Assembly (NCBI GenBank): GCA_002476905.1
Contig: DLND01000034.1
Span: 1 to 15,599 of the forward strand
From: Flavobacteriales bacterium UBA7519
GTDB taxonomy: Bacteria > Bacteroidota > Bacteroidia > Flavobacteriales > Weeksellaceae
DNA: 15,599 nt
Reading direction: 5' to 3'
The notes below the pieces were generated by a model. That model did not search any database. It was not told the origin of the DNA and worked only from the letters and a program-made list of their open reading frames with translations. The stretch's first letter is position 1. The number at the start of each line of letters is the position of its first letter. Below, piece after piece: positions 8,235-15,035 of this stretch. The translations under genes were made by a program, and so were the position numbers.

Positions 8235-8672
8235 TTAATCGGAAGCTTTTGCGTTTTTTCTGAATAATAAATGATCTAAGCTTATCCTACCAGAACCAAA
8301 ACATATTAAAGTAATCAGCATAATAATATAATATAATGGTATTTCGAAGCCATTGTCACCTGAAGAAAATCCGTTTTCCCAATGCACAGTTACTATAGCA
8401 ACAATCATTGTTATAATAAGTGGAAAGGAAATGATTCTTGTAAAAAGTCCTAAAGTTAATAAAATAACACCCAGAATTTCTGTTCCCGTCGCAAGATAAG
8501 CCTGGAAATATGGTGCGGGAATGTTAAGACTTGCAAACCAATCCCCAATGGCATGGATATCCTGAAGTTTTTTCATGGCGGGTTCATAAAATCCGTAAGC
8601 CAACGCCAATCTTATAGCTAATAAAGGCACATCTTGTAATTTGTTTAGTAATAGTTCTAATTTTTTCAGCAT
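8235..8672 (-). CDS. DoxX family membrane protein
   Basis: This is a small integral membrane protein of 145 residues with about four hydrophobic segments. Features typical of DoxX are the early RLALAYGFYEPAMKKL, the P-x-x-FQAYLATGTEILGVILLTLGLFTR region and a final YYIIMLITLICFGSGRISLDHLL segment. The ATG at 8672 (MLKKLEL) is preferred to a TTG three codons upstream. It starts 14 bases after the hvfC stop, so it should be in the same transcript. DoxX-like genes often accompany DUF692/BufB clusters and may serve redox or maturation at the membrane, but no defined role can be read from the sequence. The terminator at 8203-8230 closes the operon. Confidence 0.85.
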   Translation of the reverse strand: MLKKLELLLNKLQDVPLLAIRLALAYGFYEPAMKKLQDIHAIGDWFASLNIPAPYFQAYLATGTEILGVILLTLGLFTRIISFPLIITMIVAIVTVHWENGFSSGDNGFEIPLYYIIMLITLICFGSGRISLDHLLFRKNAKASD

Positions 8673-8686
8673 TTTTATCAATTTAA

Positions 8687-9433
8687 TTATTTATAACCTA
8701 AAATAAGGTTGTTTTCTATGGCAAAGGCAACAAACTCTGCAGTTATTTTCTTGGCGATAGTTTTGTCATTTTCATATTTGGAATAAACTTTTTCTAGTTC
8801 TTTCAAAGTAATGTTTTCTTCATTGAGCTGTATGAGCATCTCTATAAATGGATACGACAAATCATTAAAATATACTTGCTTATCAATATTGTTTCTATGG
8901 ATGGTTACAAAATATTCACCTATATCTGCTTCTGTAATATCCTTGGTTTTTTTTGTATGAATAGGATATTGCAAGCCTAAAATTTTTATTTCAGGATTCC
9001 CAACAAGTATTTTTTGTTTAGATGTTGACTCAGGCACAAACCTAGGAATATCAGCATCTTCCATCATAAAAACTTCTATCTCAAGCCATTCGAACTGTAA
9101 AAGCTCTAATAAGAAAGGAAATTGTTTTTTAAATGGAAACGGATTTTCTCTGTAAAAGTCACATAGTTCTGATGGTAGTTTCCAGACTTGTGGCGTTTTA
9201 CATTTGTGATTGGCAAAAAAATGATGAACCAATTTTTTCCATTTCTTTTTCCCCACAAATTTTCGAGCAATTGGGAAAGCGGTTTTCAAGGTGTCTTTTA
9301 CAATGCTAAAAACTATTCTTCTGTATTCTGGTGTGTTTTCTTGGTTGCTGGTTTTAGGCGCTTCTAAACCAGTTCTGCAATAAAGACCCAAATCTTGCTG
9401 AAGAGCAAATGTATCAGTTTGGGAGAGCAACAT
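8687..9433 (-). CDS. hvfC: HvfC/BufC-type partner protein (DUF2063-like N-terminus) of the MNIO enzyme
   Basis: The protein has 248 residues. The N-terminal half (about 1-125) shows the DUF2063/BufC signature: LQQDLGLYCRTG (11-22), YRRIVFSIVKDTLKTAFPIA (37-56), WKKLVHHFFANHKCKTPQ (65-82) and FLLELLQFEWLEIEV (107-121). The C-terminal part resembles the small winged-helix-like end of these proteins. In known clusters this protein binds the MNIO enzyme and the precursor peptide and is needed for modification. Its start overlaps the end of the MNIO gene by 20 bases (9414-9433), which suggests translational coupling and a fixed ratio of the two partners. The family call is strong; the exact substrate role is inferred from the neighbours. 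Confidence 0.85.
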   Translation of the reverse strand: MLLSQTDTFALQQDLGLYCRTGLEAPKTSNQENTPEYRRIVFSIVKDTLKTAFPIARKFVGKKKWKKLVHHFFANHKCKTPQVWKLPSELCDFYRENPFPFKKQFPFLLELLQFEWLEIEVFMMEDADIPRFVPESTSKQKILVGNPEIKILGLQYPIHTKKTKDITEADIGEYFVTIHRNNIDKQVYFNDLSYPFIEMLIQLNEENITLKELEKVYSKYENDKTIAKKITAEFVAFAIENNLILGYK

Positions 9434-10250
9434 TTTTAGATTTTTTTAAAGCATTTTTCTTGATTTTCCTCAAAGCATCTATTTCAGCTTGCAAAATAGA
9501 AAGTTCGGGGATATTAAAATCTCTTTCCAATAGAACCGGAATGTCTCGTTTCAGCTTTCTCATTGTAAATTCAAACAATTCGTAAACCGGATCTATGATT
9601 TTGCTTCCGTGCGTATCAATAATCAGATTTTCGTTTACCTTAAGATGCCCTGCCATATGAATATATTTTACTCTATCCAAAGGCATTTTTGTGATGAAAT
9701 TTTTTGCATTGTATCGATGATTGAATGCGTTTACATATACATTATTAACATCCAAAAGCAATTCACAATCGCTACGCTTCACAATTTCATTAATGAAATC
9801 TTCTTCCGACATTTCGGCTTTTAAAACTGTATAATAACTTCCGTTTTCTAAGATTAATCTTCTGCCTAATAGATCCTGAACCTGCTTGATATTCTCAACA
9901 ACCCGGTTTATAGCATCCTGCGTGAAGGGTATAGGTAAAAGATCATATAAATGAGCATTATCTACTTTAGAAAATGTGAGATGCTCAGAATATACAGAAA
10001 CCTGAAAATCTTCTAAAAATTGTTTTACTTTTTTTACGAAGCCTATATCTATTCCTTCAAGACTTCCTACAGAAAGGGACAATCCGTGACAAAATAATGG
10101 GTATCTTTCAACAGCTTTTTTTAATTGCTGTTTCCAAAAACCGCCAATTTCCATCCAATTTTCGGGTGCTACCTCTATAAAATCGGGTTTAAGAATAGAG
10201 CTTTCTAAAAACGCATCCGAAAAATCTTTCCGATAACCAATTCCTATCAT
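9414..10250 (-). CDS. hvfB: DUF692 / MNIO family peptide-modifying iron enzyme (HvfB/BufB-like)
   Basis: This is a complete 278-residue TIM-barrel protein of the DUF692 or MNIO family (multinuclear non-heme iron oxidative enzymes). Residues that fit the metal site are visible in order: H55 in FCHGLSLS, E89-H90 in SEHLTF, E135-N136 in ILENGSYY, D167 and N169 in LLDVNNVYVN, H178, H198 and H202 in YIHMAGH, D212 and H214 in DTHGS, and E242-D244 in LLERDF. Characterised relatives act with a BufC/HvfC partner to oxidise cysteines of a small exported peptide into thiooxazole or oxazolone-thioamide groups that bind copper. The gene lies directly downstream of a Cys-Gly repeat peptide gene and overlaps hvfC, the complete biosynthetic arrangement. 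The modification itself is inferred. Confidence 0.92.
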   Translation of the reverse strand: MIGIGYRKDFSDAFLESSILKPDFIEVAPENWMEIGGFWKQQLKKAVERYPLFCHGLSLSVGSLEGIDIGFVKKVKQFLEDFQVSVYSEHLTFSKVDNAHLYDLLPIPFTQDAINRVVENIKQVQDLLGRRLILENGSYYTVLKAEMSEEDFINEIVKRSDCELLLDVNNVYVNAFNHRYNAKNFITKMPLDRVKYIHMAGHLKVNENLIIDTHGSKIIDPVYELFEFTMRKLKRDIPVLLERDFNIPELSILQAEIDALRKIKKNALKKSKNVALPN

Positions 10251-10277
10251 AGCTGCTTGATTAAGTGAATTTAAGAT

Positions 10278-10310
10278 ACAATCGGAACTCTTAGTAAGAA
10301 TCCCGATTGT
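10278..10310 (-). promoter_or_regulatory. Hairpin between precursor peptide gene and MNIO gene
   Basis: Arms 10278-10285 (ACAATCGG) and 10303-10310 (CCGATTGT) pair perfectly over 8 bases, and a further 3-base pairing (10290-10292 with 10296-10298) sits inside the loop. It lies in the 85-base gap between hvfA and hvfB. No T-run follows on the minus strand, so it is not a classical terminator. It may protect or partly end the precursor message, so that more peptide than enzyme is made. Confidence 0.4.
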
Positions 10311-10335
10311 TACTTGCGGTTAATAGATAATCGAA

Positions 10336-10710
10336 TTATTTGGCAGCAGTTGCTTTTTTAGCCTTTTTGCTACTTTTGTCTCCGCACTTACCATCACCAC
10401 ATTTTCCATCTTTTGTTTTGCCTTTCGCTTTTTTGTCTCCACATTTACCATCGCCGCATTTTCCGTCTTTTGCTTTACCGGTAGCTTTTTTGTCCCCACA
10501 TTTGGCATCTTTCGTTTTAGCATCCGCAGCATTTCCTCCACCGTGAGTTCCTGTTCCGCAAGTAGAGTCGGATGTTAATTTTTCCGATGAAGAATTAGTT
10601 AGGTTTGTTCTTAAATCATTTCCCGTTCCTAAGCTTGAAAAAGTTTTTGCCGATGTCATTGTAAAAGCTCCTAATGCAATTGCGCCTACTAAAATTGATT
10701 TTGTTTTCAT
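10336..10710 (-). CDS. hvfA: Secreted Cys-rich repeat peptide, HvfA/bufferin-like RiPP metallophore precursor
   Basis: The product has 124 residues. A Sec-type signal peptide occupies about residues 1-21 (MKTKSILVGA... ending TSA) and sends the peptide to the periplasm. After a Ser/Thr/Asn-rich linker come STCGTGTHGGG (Cys51, His56) and then Lys-rich repeats with Cys71, 85, 90, 104 and 109. Four of these cysteines lie in DGKCG (82-86, 87-91, 101-105, 106-110) and one in DAKCG (68-72). Known MNIO precursors carry EGKCG motifs whose cysteines are modified and bind copper; here Asp replaces Glu. The gene is followed by hvfB, hvfC and doxX and preceded by a sigma factor gene. The ATG at 10710 is the only start that gives the signal peptide. 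Copper binding is inferred, and no assay is implied. Confidence 0.88.
   Translation of the reverse strand: MKTKSILVGAIALGAFTMTSAKTFSSLGTGNDLRTNLTNSSSEKLTSDSTCGTGTHGGGNAADAKTKDAKCGDKKATGKAKDGKCGDGKCGDKKAKGKTKDGKCGDGKCGDKSSKKAKKATAAK
10354..10467 (-). repeat. 57-bp imperfect tandem repeat inside hvfA
   Basis: Bases 10411-10467 (residues 82-100) and 10354-10410 (residues 101-119) are two diverged copies of one 57-bp unit, each encoding a doubled DGKCG followed by a Lys-rich spacer. A shorter related unit of 42 bp (10468-10509, residues 68-81) has only one KCG. The size difference of 15 bp equals one DGKCG, which points to growth by internal duplication of the motif. Confidence 0.8.
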
Positions 10711-10717
10711 TTTGCTG

Positions 10718-10774
10718 AATTTTAAAATTATTAAATGATATTTTTATATTAATACCAGTTCAGATTTTAAAATC
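10718..10774. promoter_or_regulatory. Two TTTTAAAA-centred palindromes upstream of hvfA
   Basis: AATTTTAAAATT (10718-10729) and GATTTTAAAATC (10763-10774) are both perfect 12-base palindromes. Their centres are 45 bases apart in the hvfA upstream region. A third related palindrome, GTTTTAAAAC, lies at 11379-11388 just upstream of the sigma factor gene. They could be operator sites, but the region is very AT-rich, so chance is a real alternative. Confidence 0.3.
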
Positions 10775-10836
10775 ACCCATTAAATTGCAATAAAATAAAA
10801 TTTGTTTGCAAATGATTGATAATCAGATGTAAAAAA

Positions 10837-11349
10837 TTATTTTTCGATGTTCTTTTCTCTATATCTTTTAATTTGTTGCATGCATTTGTACTTCTGGTTG
10901 CTTAAGTTATGTTTCGTTGCATAGTTGTATTTTTTCTGAATTTCATCCAGAGTGGCAGACTTTAGAAATAATTCTTCTATAAGTTCTTTGCAATGATCCG
11001 TGATCTCTAGAAAAAAGGCATCTATTTTTTCCTTTTCAGATTTTTCCTTTTCGATATCATCGGATATTTCTTCAAAAAAATCACTTTGGTTTATATGCTC
11101 CCAATTCACAATGGTCTTTACACGTCTTAATTTTTTTAGCCAAAGGTTTTTGCATATAGCAAAAATGTAAGTTTTAAGCGAAGCAGATAAATGAAAATTG
11201 TCCTGACTAAGCTTTTCCAACAATACAATCAGTGCATCTTGATAGAGATCTTCTGCATCAGATGATGTTCCGTTGTTTTGCTTTACATACCAGATTATAT
11301 CATCTAGATAAGCATAATATTCTGCACCAAATATTTCAGTTTTTTTCAT
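10837..11349 (-). CDS. ECF-type RNA polymerase sigma-70 family factor
   Basis: The protein has 170 residues with the two-domain ECF layout. Sigma region 2 is recognisable as DAEDLYQDALIVLLEKL (31-47) and SLKTYIFAICKNLWLKKLRR (57-76). Region 4 spans about 112-165, with CKELIEELFLKSATLDEI and the helix-turn-helix part NLSNQKYKCMQQIKR. It would direct RNA polymerase to a special promoter set. It sits 126 bases upstream of hvfA on the same strand, and no TAnnTTTG box is found between them, so control of the metallophore cluster is a reasonable inference. No anti-sigma gene is adjacent, so how its activity is controlled is not visible. It was not recognised as a named sigma factor. Confidence 0.88.
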   Translation of the reverse strand: MKKTEIFGAEYYAYLDDIIWYVKQNNGTSSDAEDLYQDALIVLLEKLSQDNFHLSASLKTYIFAICKNLWLKKLRRVKTIVNWEHINQSDFFEEISDDIEKEKSEKEKIDAFFLEITDHCKELIEELFLKSATLDEIQKKYNYATKHNLSNQKYKCMQQIKRYREKNIEK

Positions 11350-11479
11350 ATGGGGTCATTTATGTTTTAGCTTTTGAAGTTTTAAAACAATTTACTAATT
11401 TATTAAAAATATATTATATTAATGCTTTAAAAATGTAATTTTTTAATAAGTCGTGAGAATTAGTCAATGTTTATATAAG

Positions 11480-11512
11480 TTGTGATTCATAAAAACTGAT
11501 TCTTTACATTTG
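11480..11512 (+). promoter_or_regulatory. Promoter of the M14 peptidase gene
   Basis: TTG at 11480-11482 is followed after 22 bases by TACATTTG (11505-11512), a perfect -7 match. The box ends only four bases before the ATG at 11517, so transcription would begin at or next to the start codon and give a leaderless or nearly leaderless mRNA. Confidence 0.6.
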
Positions 11513-11516
11513 TACT

Positions 11517-13229
11517 ATGAAAAATCTCTCCATTCTCTTCATCCTCATTTCTGCTTTTGCTCAATCTCAGATGCTTACACCTTATGAAAAAGGCAATGGC
11601 AACCAAACCACAACTTTTGATGAGATGCGAAAATTCTATCAGGAATTATCAAAACAATATCCATCAATCAGTTACGAAACTAAAGGCGAAGATGACAACG
11701 GCGCTCCAATCGATGTTGTGATTTTCAATCCATCAGGAAAAAGTTTCGAAGAAGCGAGAAAAGGGAAATCGGTGTTGTTTGTCAATAACGGGATTCATCC
11801 CGGCGAACCGGACGGAATTGACGCAACGATGATGTTAATGAGAGATTTAGCAACTGGAAAAATCAAAGCTCCAAAAAATGTCATTTTCACAGCAATCGCC
11901 AGTTACAACATCAGCGGAATGATGAATCGAGGAAGTTTCTCCAGAGCCAATCAAAACGGTCCGGAAGAATATGGTTTCAGAGGAAACGCTAGGAATTATG
12001 ATTTGAACCGGGATTTCATCAAAACAGATTCAAAAAATTCCAGAAGTTTTCAGCAGATTTTCCAATGGCTGAAACCGGATGTTTTTATTGATAATCACGT
12101 GAGCAACGGTGCAGATTATCAATATACTTTCACTTATATTTCAACGAATAAAGAACGTTTGGGAAATGTTCTCGGCAATTATTTCAATGACGAAATGCAG
12201 AGAACAATTCTGAAAAATATGGAGAAAAAAGGTGTGATTTCTGTTCCTTATGTCAACATTCACGGTGATGTTCCGGATGGTGGTTTTCCTGCTTTTGTGG
12301 ATTCACCGAGATATGCGACGGGTTACACGACTTTATTCAATTCCATCGGGACGGTTGTGGAAACGCATATGCTGAAACCTTACAAAGACCGAGTGAAAGT
12401 GACTTATGATTATATGGTTGACAACCTGAATTATATCGGTGAAAATTATAAAACCATTCAGCAAAAACGAGCCGAAAATCTGAAACAATACAAAGTCGGG
12501 AACCGATATGCTCTGGCTTGGAAACTCGATTCTACAAAATATGAAACTATCGATTTCAAAGGTTTTGAAGCCAAATATAAACCAAGCGATGTATCCGGAA
12601 AAACCAGACTTTGGTACGACAGAAACGCCAAGTTTTCAAAGCCTGTCAAATTCTACAATACTTACGTTCCGGCAAAAGAAATCACGATTCCAAAATATTA
12701 CGTCATCCCCCAATCCGAGTGGAAAGTCATTGATTTACTGAAACTCAACCAAATCAAAATGATTCCAATAAAACAAGATTCTACGATTACAGTTGAACAA
12801 TACAGAATCAAAGATTTCAAAACCGTTCCGAATCCTTACGAAGGTCATTATCTGCATTACGACACATTTGTAACCAAAGAATCCGGGAAAACCAAATTCC
12901 GAGCTGGAGATTTCCTGGTTCCGCTCAATCAAGACGGTGTTAAATTCCTTTTAGAAACTTTGGAACCGGAAGCGGTGGATTCTTATTTCAACTGGAATTT
13001 CTTTGATGCGATTCTCGGTCAGAAAGAATATTATTCGGCTTATGTTTTCGAAGATACAGCGAGCCAACTTCTAAAAAATAACAAAGCTTTGAAAACTGCT
13101 TTCGAAATGGAAAAATCCATCAATTCAAAATTTGCGGAAGACGGACAAGCGCAATTGGATTGGGTTTACAAACATTCGGAGTATTACGAGAAAACGCATC
13201 GTCTTTATCCGGTTTTTAGGATAAATTAG
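11517..13229 (+). CDS. Exported M14-family zinc carboxypeptidase
   Basis: This is a complete 570-residue protein. A signal peptide (MKNLSILFILISAFAQSQ, cleaved near residue 16-19) indicates export. The M14 zinc site is visible: HPGE (94-97) supplies His and Glu, and IDNH (191-194) supplies the third ligand. NARNYDLNRDF (157-167) contributes the substrate-binding Arg region, and VVETH (280-284) holds a candidate catalytic Glu282. M14 enzymes remove C-terminal amino acids or cleave cell-wall or modified peptides; the specificity cannot be read here. The C-terminal part (about 310-570) is an extra region typical of these large Bacteroidota members. It stands alone, with a promoter directly before it, and converges on the next gene with a 10-base gap and no clear terminator. 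Confidence 0.9.
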   Translation: MKNLSILFILISAFAQSQMLTPYEKGNGNQTTTFDEMRKFYQELSKQYPSISYETKGEDDNGAPIDVVIFNPSGKSFEEARKGKSVLFVNNGIHPGEPDGIDATMMLMRDLATGKIKAPKNVIFTAIASYNISGMMNRGSFSRANQNGPEEYGFRGNARNYDLNRDFIKTDSKNSRSFQQIFQWLKPDVFIDNHVSNGADYQYTFTYISTNKERLGNVLGNYFNDEMQRTILKNMEKKGVISVPYVNIHGDVPDGGFPAFVDSPRYATGYTTLFNSIGTVVETHMLKPYKDRVKVTYDYMVDNLNYIGENYKTIQQKRAENLKQYKVGNRYALAWKLDSTKYETIDFKGFEAKYKPSDVSGKTRLWYDRNAKFSKPVKFYNTYVPAKEITIPKYYVIPQSEWKVIDLLKLNQIKMIPIKQDSTITVEQYRIKDFKTVPNPYEGHYLHYDTFVTKESGKTKFRAGDFLVPLNQDGVKFLLETLEPEAVDSYFNWNFFDAILGQKEYYSAYVFEDTASQLLKNNKALKTAFEMEKSINSKFAEDGQAQLDWVYKHSEYYEKTHRLYPVFRIN

Positions 13230-13239
13230 AATTTACTTC

Positions 13240-14061
13240 TTAAAAAAGTCTAAGTTGATGTTCAATTTTTGGATGAAAAGTTCCAATAATCATAAATGGA
13301 TTTTTACTTGTAAAATGACGAAGTTTTGATGTTCCTAAAAATAAATATAAATCTTTAGTTTTTGCAAAATCTTCAAAGTATACTTTTTTAACGTATTCAG
13401 TTGCTGCTTTTTCATCGCCTTCAAAGTGAGCAAGTCTTTTCCAAAAAAGTGCTCCAATCTCCCAATCTTCAATCATCATTTTACTTTGCTGACCCTTAGA
13501 ATCTAGTAGTTTGTATGAGAATTTGTAAGGTAATTTTTTTACAACTTCAAATAAATCCTCATCTTCTTGTTCAAACAGACTACTTCTTTGGACTCTAAGA
13601 GATTCAAGTTTATTTTTGTTCCATTCTCTTTCTACAGGTTCAATAGTAAAATCAATAATTTCTGTTGGTTTGAAAACTGCTAGGGAAGTCATTACTGTTG
13701 TATCTTTCGCTTCGGAAATTAATTCTTTTAAATCAGTATAAATTTTATTTTTAAGAACAATTTCTTTTCTAAGCAACCAATTACTTTTGGTGTCTAAATG
13801 TTCCAAAATTTTTATTTCCGTATCGTAGGAAATAGGTCTATAGCTTTCCTTTCTTTTATCCTCTTTATTCTTAATGAGGTCAATTTCTATCCAATCATAT
13901 TTTTTGTATTGTTCTTCAAAAGACTTTTTTCTAAATTGAATAGGATAAATTCTTATCCAGGTTCCATCTTCTAAGAAACCTGCAGTGCAAACTAATTCGT
14001 CATATTTAGTTGAAATTGCAGGATATGTTTTAACGGTTATTAGTACTTTAGTTTTTGGCAT
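13240..14061 (-). CDS. Conserved protein of unknown function, possible OB-fold, partner of DUF488 gene
   Basis: I do not recognise a named function. The protein has 273 residues and no signal peptide or membrane segment, so it is cytoplasmic. The N-terminal part is beta-strand-rich (KVLITVKTYP, YDELVCTAGFLEDGTWIRIYP, YDWIEIDLI). The C-terminal part has WEIGALFWKRL and LYLFLGTSKLRHFTSKNPFMIIGTFHP. This resembles proteins I recall as 'dual OB-fold' (DuOB) accessory proteins, a low-confidence match from memory. The ATG at 14061 lies 2 bases after the stop of the upstream DUF488 gene; a TTG two codons upstream would overlap that stop. Both suggest translational coupling. A nucleic-acid-related role together with DUF488 is a guess from fold and context. 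Confidence 0.6.
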   Translation of the reverse strand: MPKTKVLITVKTYPAISTKYDELVCTAGFLEDGTWIRIYPIQFRKKSFEEQYKKYDWIEIDLIKNKEDKRKESYRPISYDTEIKILEHLDTKSNWLLRKEIVLKNKIYTDLKELISEAKDTTVMTSLAVFKPTEIIDFTIEPVEREWNKNKLESLRVQRSSLFEQEDEDLFEVVKKLPYKFSYKLLDSKGQQSKMMIEDWEIGALFWKRLAHFEGDEKAATEYVKKVYFEDFAKTKDLYLFLGTSKLRHFTSKNPFMIIGTFHPKIEHQLRLF

Positions 14062-14063
14062 TT

Positions 14064-14948
14064 TCAAATGTGTTTTACATCAAAAGAAAAGCTTTGGTTT
14101 GAATGTAGTGCTTCTGCTAAATGTTTACGATGACATTGACAAATATCTGCTTCAAAACAAGTTAACGCAATTCTTTTTTTTGATTTTAACAAATCTAAAA
14201 TTTTATTTTGAGTTTCTAAAGTATTTGGAATATTGCATTCTTTGTAATTTTCAAATAATTTGTCATAGTCTGATTGATTATTCAGCTCTTGCCTTTTATC
14301 AGATTCAATTCCTACTTCTGGAAAATGTAAATATTCAATATCTAAAGCATTACAATATCTTTGAAGTAAAGTTTTGCTAAATCCGAATTTCATACTTAGC
14401 GGATTCCTCCTAACATCAATTAGAATTTTTACATCATTTCTAACTAATCGTGTTAAATATTCTTCCAAAGATATTCCTTCATAACCAATTGTGAATAAGG
14501 TGGTTTTCTCAGATTTGGGAATTGCATTTAAAACTTTTTCGTAATATTTTTCATCTAATATTTCTTTTGCTTTTAAGCTTTTGATTGCCCAGAAAGGAAA
14601 ATTAATATAAGTATGTTTCATAAGAGAATTTGCATTCATTTTCCCATATGATTCTTTTAATTCTTGGATTTTTTTTTGGTCACTAAGCTTTAAAGCTTTA
14701 AAATATTCAACTTCATCATTTTTAGCAAAATTAGCCTCTGATTCTAGTAATATTCCTTGTCTTACCATTGCGGTTAAGTCTGCATTAGCTGAAAAAGAAT
14801 AACATCCATATTTATATGGGATAAAATCGTATTCAGGTTTAATCTGATTTTTACTTAACAAAAACAGTAGTTTCTGTAAACGAATTTTTTCTAATTCATT
14901 TCCAAAAACCTCTAACATTCCTAATATAATTTTTCTTCTATAAAACAT
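14064..14948 (-). CDS. DUF488 domain protein with N-terminal winged-helix/SocA-like extension
   Basis: This is a complete 294-residue protein. The C-terminal half (about 150-285) is a clear DUF488 domain: FTIGYEGISLEEYL (152-165), IDVRRNPLSMKFGF (177-190), IEYLHFPEVGI (204-214) and CFEADICQCHR (264-274), with Cys264, 270, 272 and His273. The N-terminal part (1-145) is not DUF488; KIRLQKLLFLLSK (21-33) and YDFIPYKYGCYS (40-51) resemble SocA/Panacea or winged-helix modules. DUF488 has no established activity. It is first in a two-gene unit with a possible OB-fold protein, without other accessory genes nearby. The sequence looks AT-richer than the lepA region. The ATG at 14948 is supported by a TAATTTTG box ending 4 bases upstream. 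Confidence 0.8.
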   Translation of the reverse strand: MFYRRKIILGMLEVFGNELEKIRLQKLLFLLSKNQIKPEYDFIPYKYGCYSFSANADLTAMVRQGILLESEANFAKNDEVEYFKALKLSDQKKIQELKESYGKMNANSLMKHTYINFPFWAIKSLKAKEILDEKYYEKVLNAIPKSEKTTLFTIGYEGISLEEYLTRLVRNDVKILIDVRRNPLSMKFGFSKTLLQRYCNALDIEYLHFPEVGIESDKRQELNNQSDYDKLFENYKECNIPNTLETQNKILDLLKSKKRIALTCFEADICQCHRKHLAEALHSNQSFSFDVKHI

Positions 14949-14952
14949 TCCG

Positions 14953-14960
14953 CAAAATTA
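14953..14960 (-). promoter_or_regulatory. -7 promoter box for the DUF488 gene
   Basis: The minus strand reads TAATTTTG, a perfect TAnnTTTG match, four bases before the ATG at 14948. A start from it would be leaderless or nearly so. No TTG is found at the expected distance upstream, so the -33 half is missing. Confidence 0.4.
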
Positions 14961-15035
14961 CAAAATTGAATTGAAGATGAATTTTTTACTTTTAAAGTTT
15001 TATAACTATTAACTCAACCTTCCACGCCCTTCCAC

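Noticed and set aside
8673..8681. TTG start three codons upstream in the DoxX gene
   Set aside because: An ATG follows immediately, and the longer form adds nothing recognisable.
10354..10509. Repeats that might be taken for a CRISPR array
   Set aside because: The units are adjacent, imperfect, in-frame coding repeats without unique spacers and without cas genes nearby.
10320..10541. Second minus-strand frame overlapping hvfA
   Set aside because: It lies out of frame with the repeat and has no signal peptide or family match; it arises from the low-complexity repeat.
10340..10546. Open frame on the plus strand opposite hvfA, giving a Pro/Leu-rich repetitive protein
   Set aside because: It is the antisense shadow of the repeated Lys/Gly/Cys codons of hvfA. 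The minus-strand frame has a signal peptide, known motifs and matching neighbours.
13230..13250. Hairpin between the converging M14 gene and the possible OB-fold gene
   Set aside because: The apparent arms leave a one-base loop and include a mismatch, so they cannot fold as a terminator.
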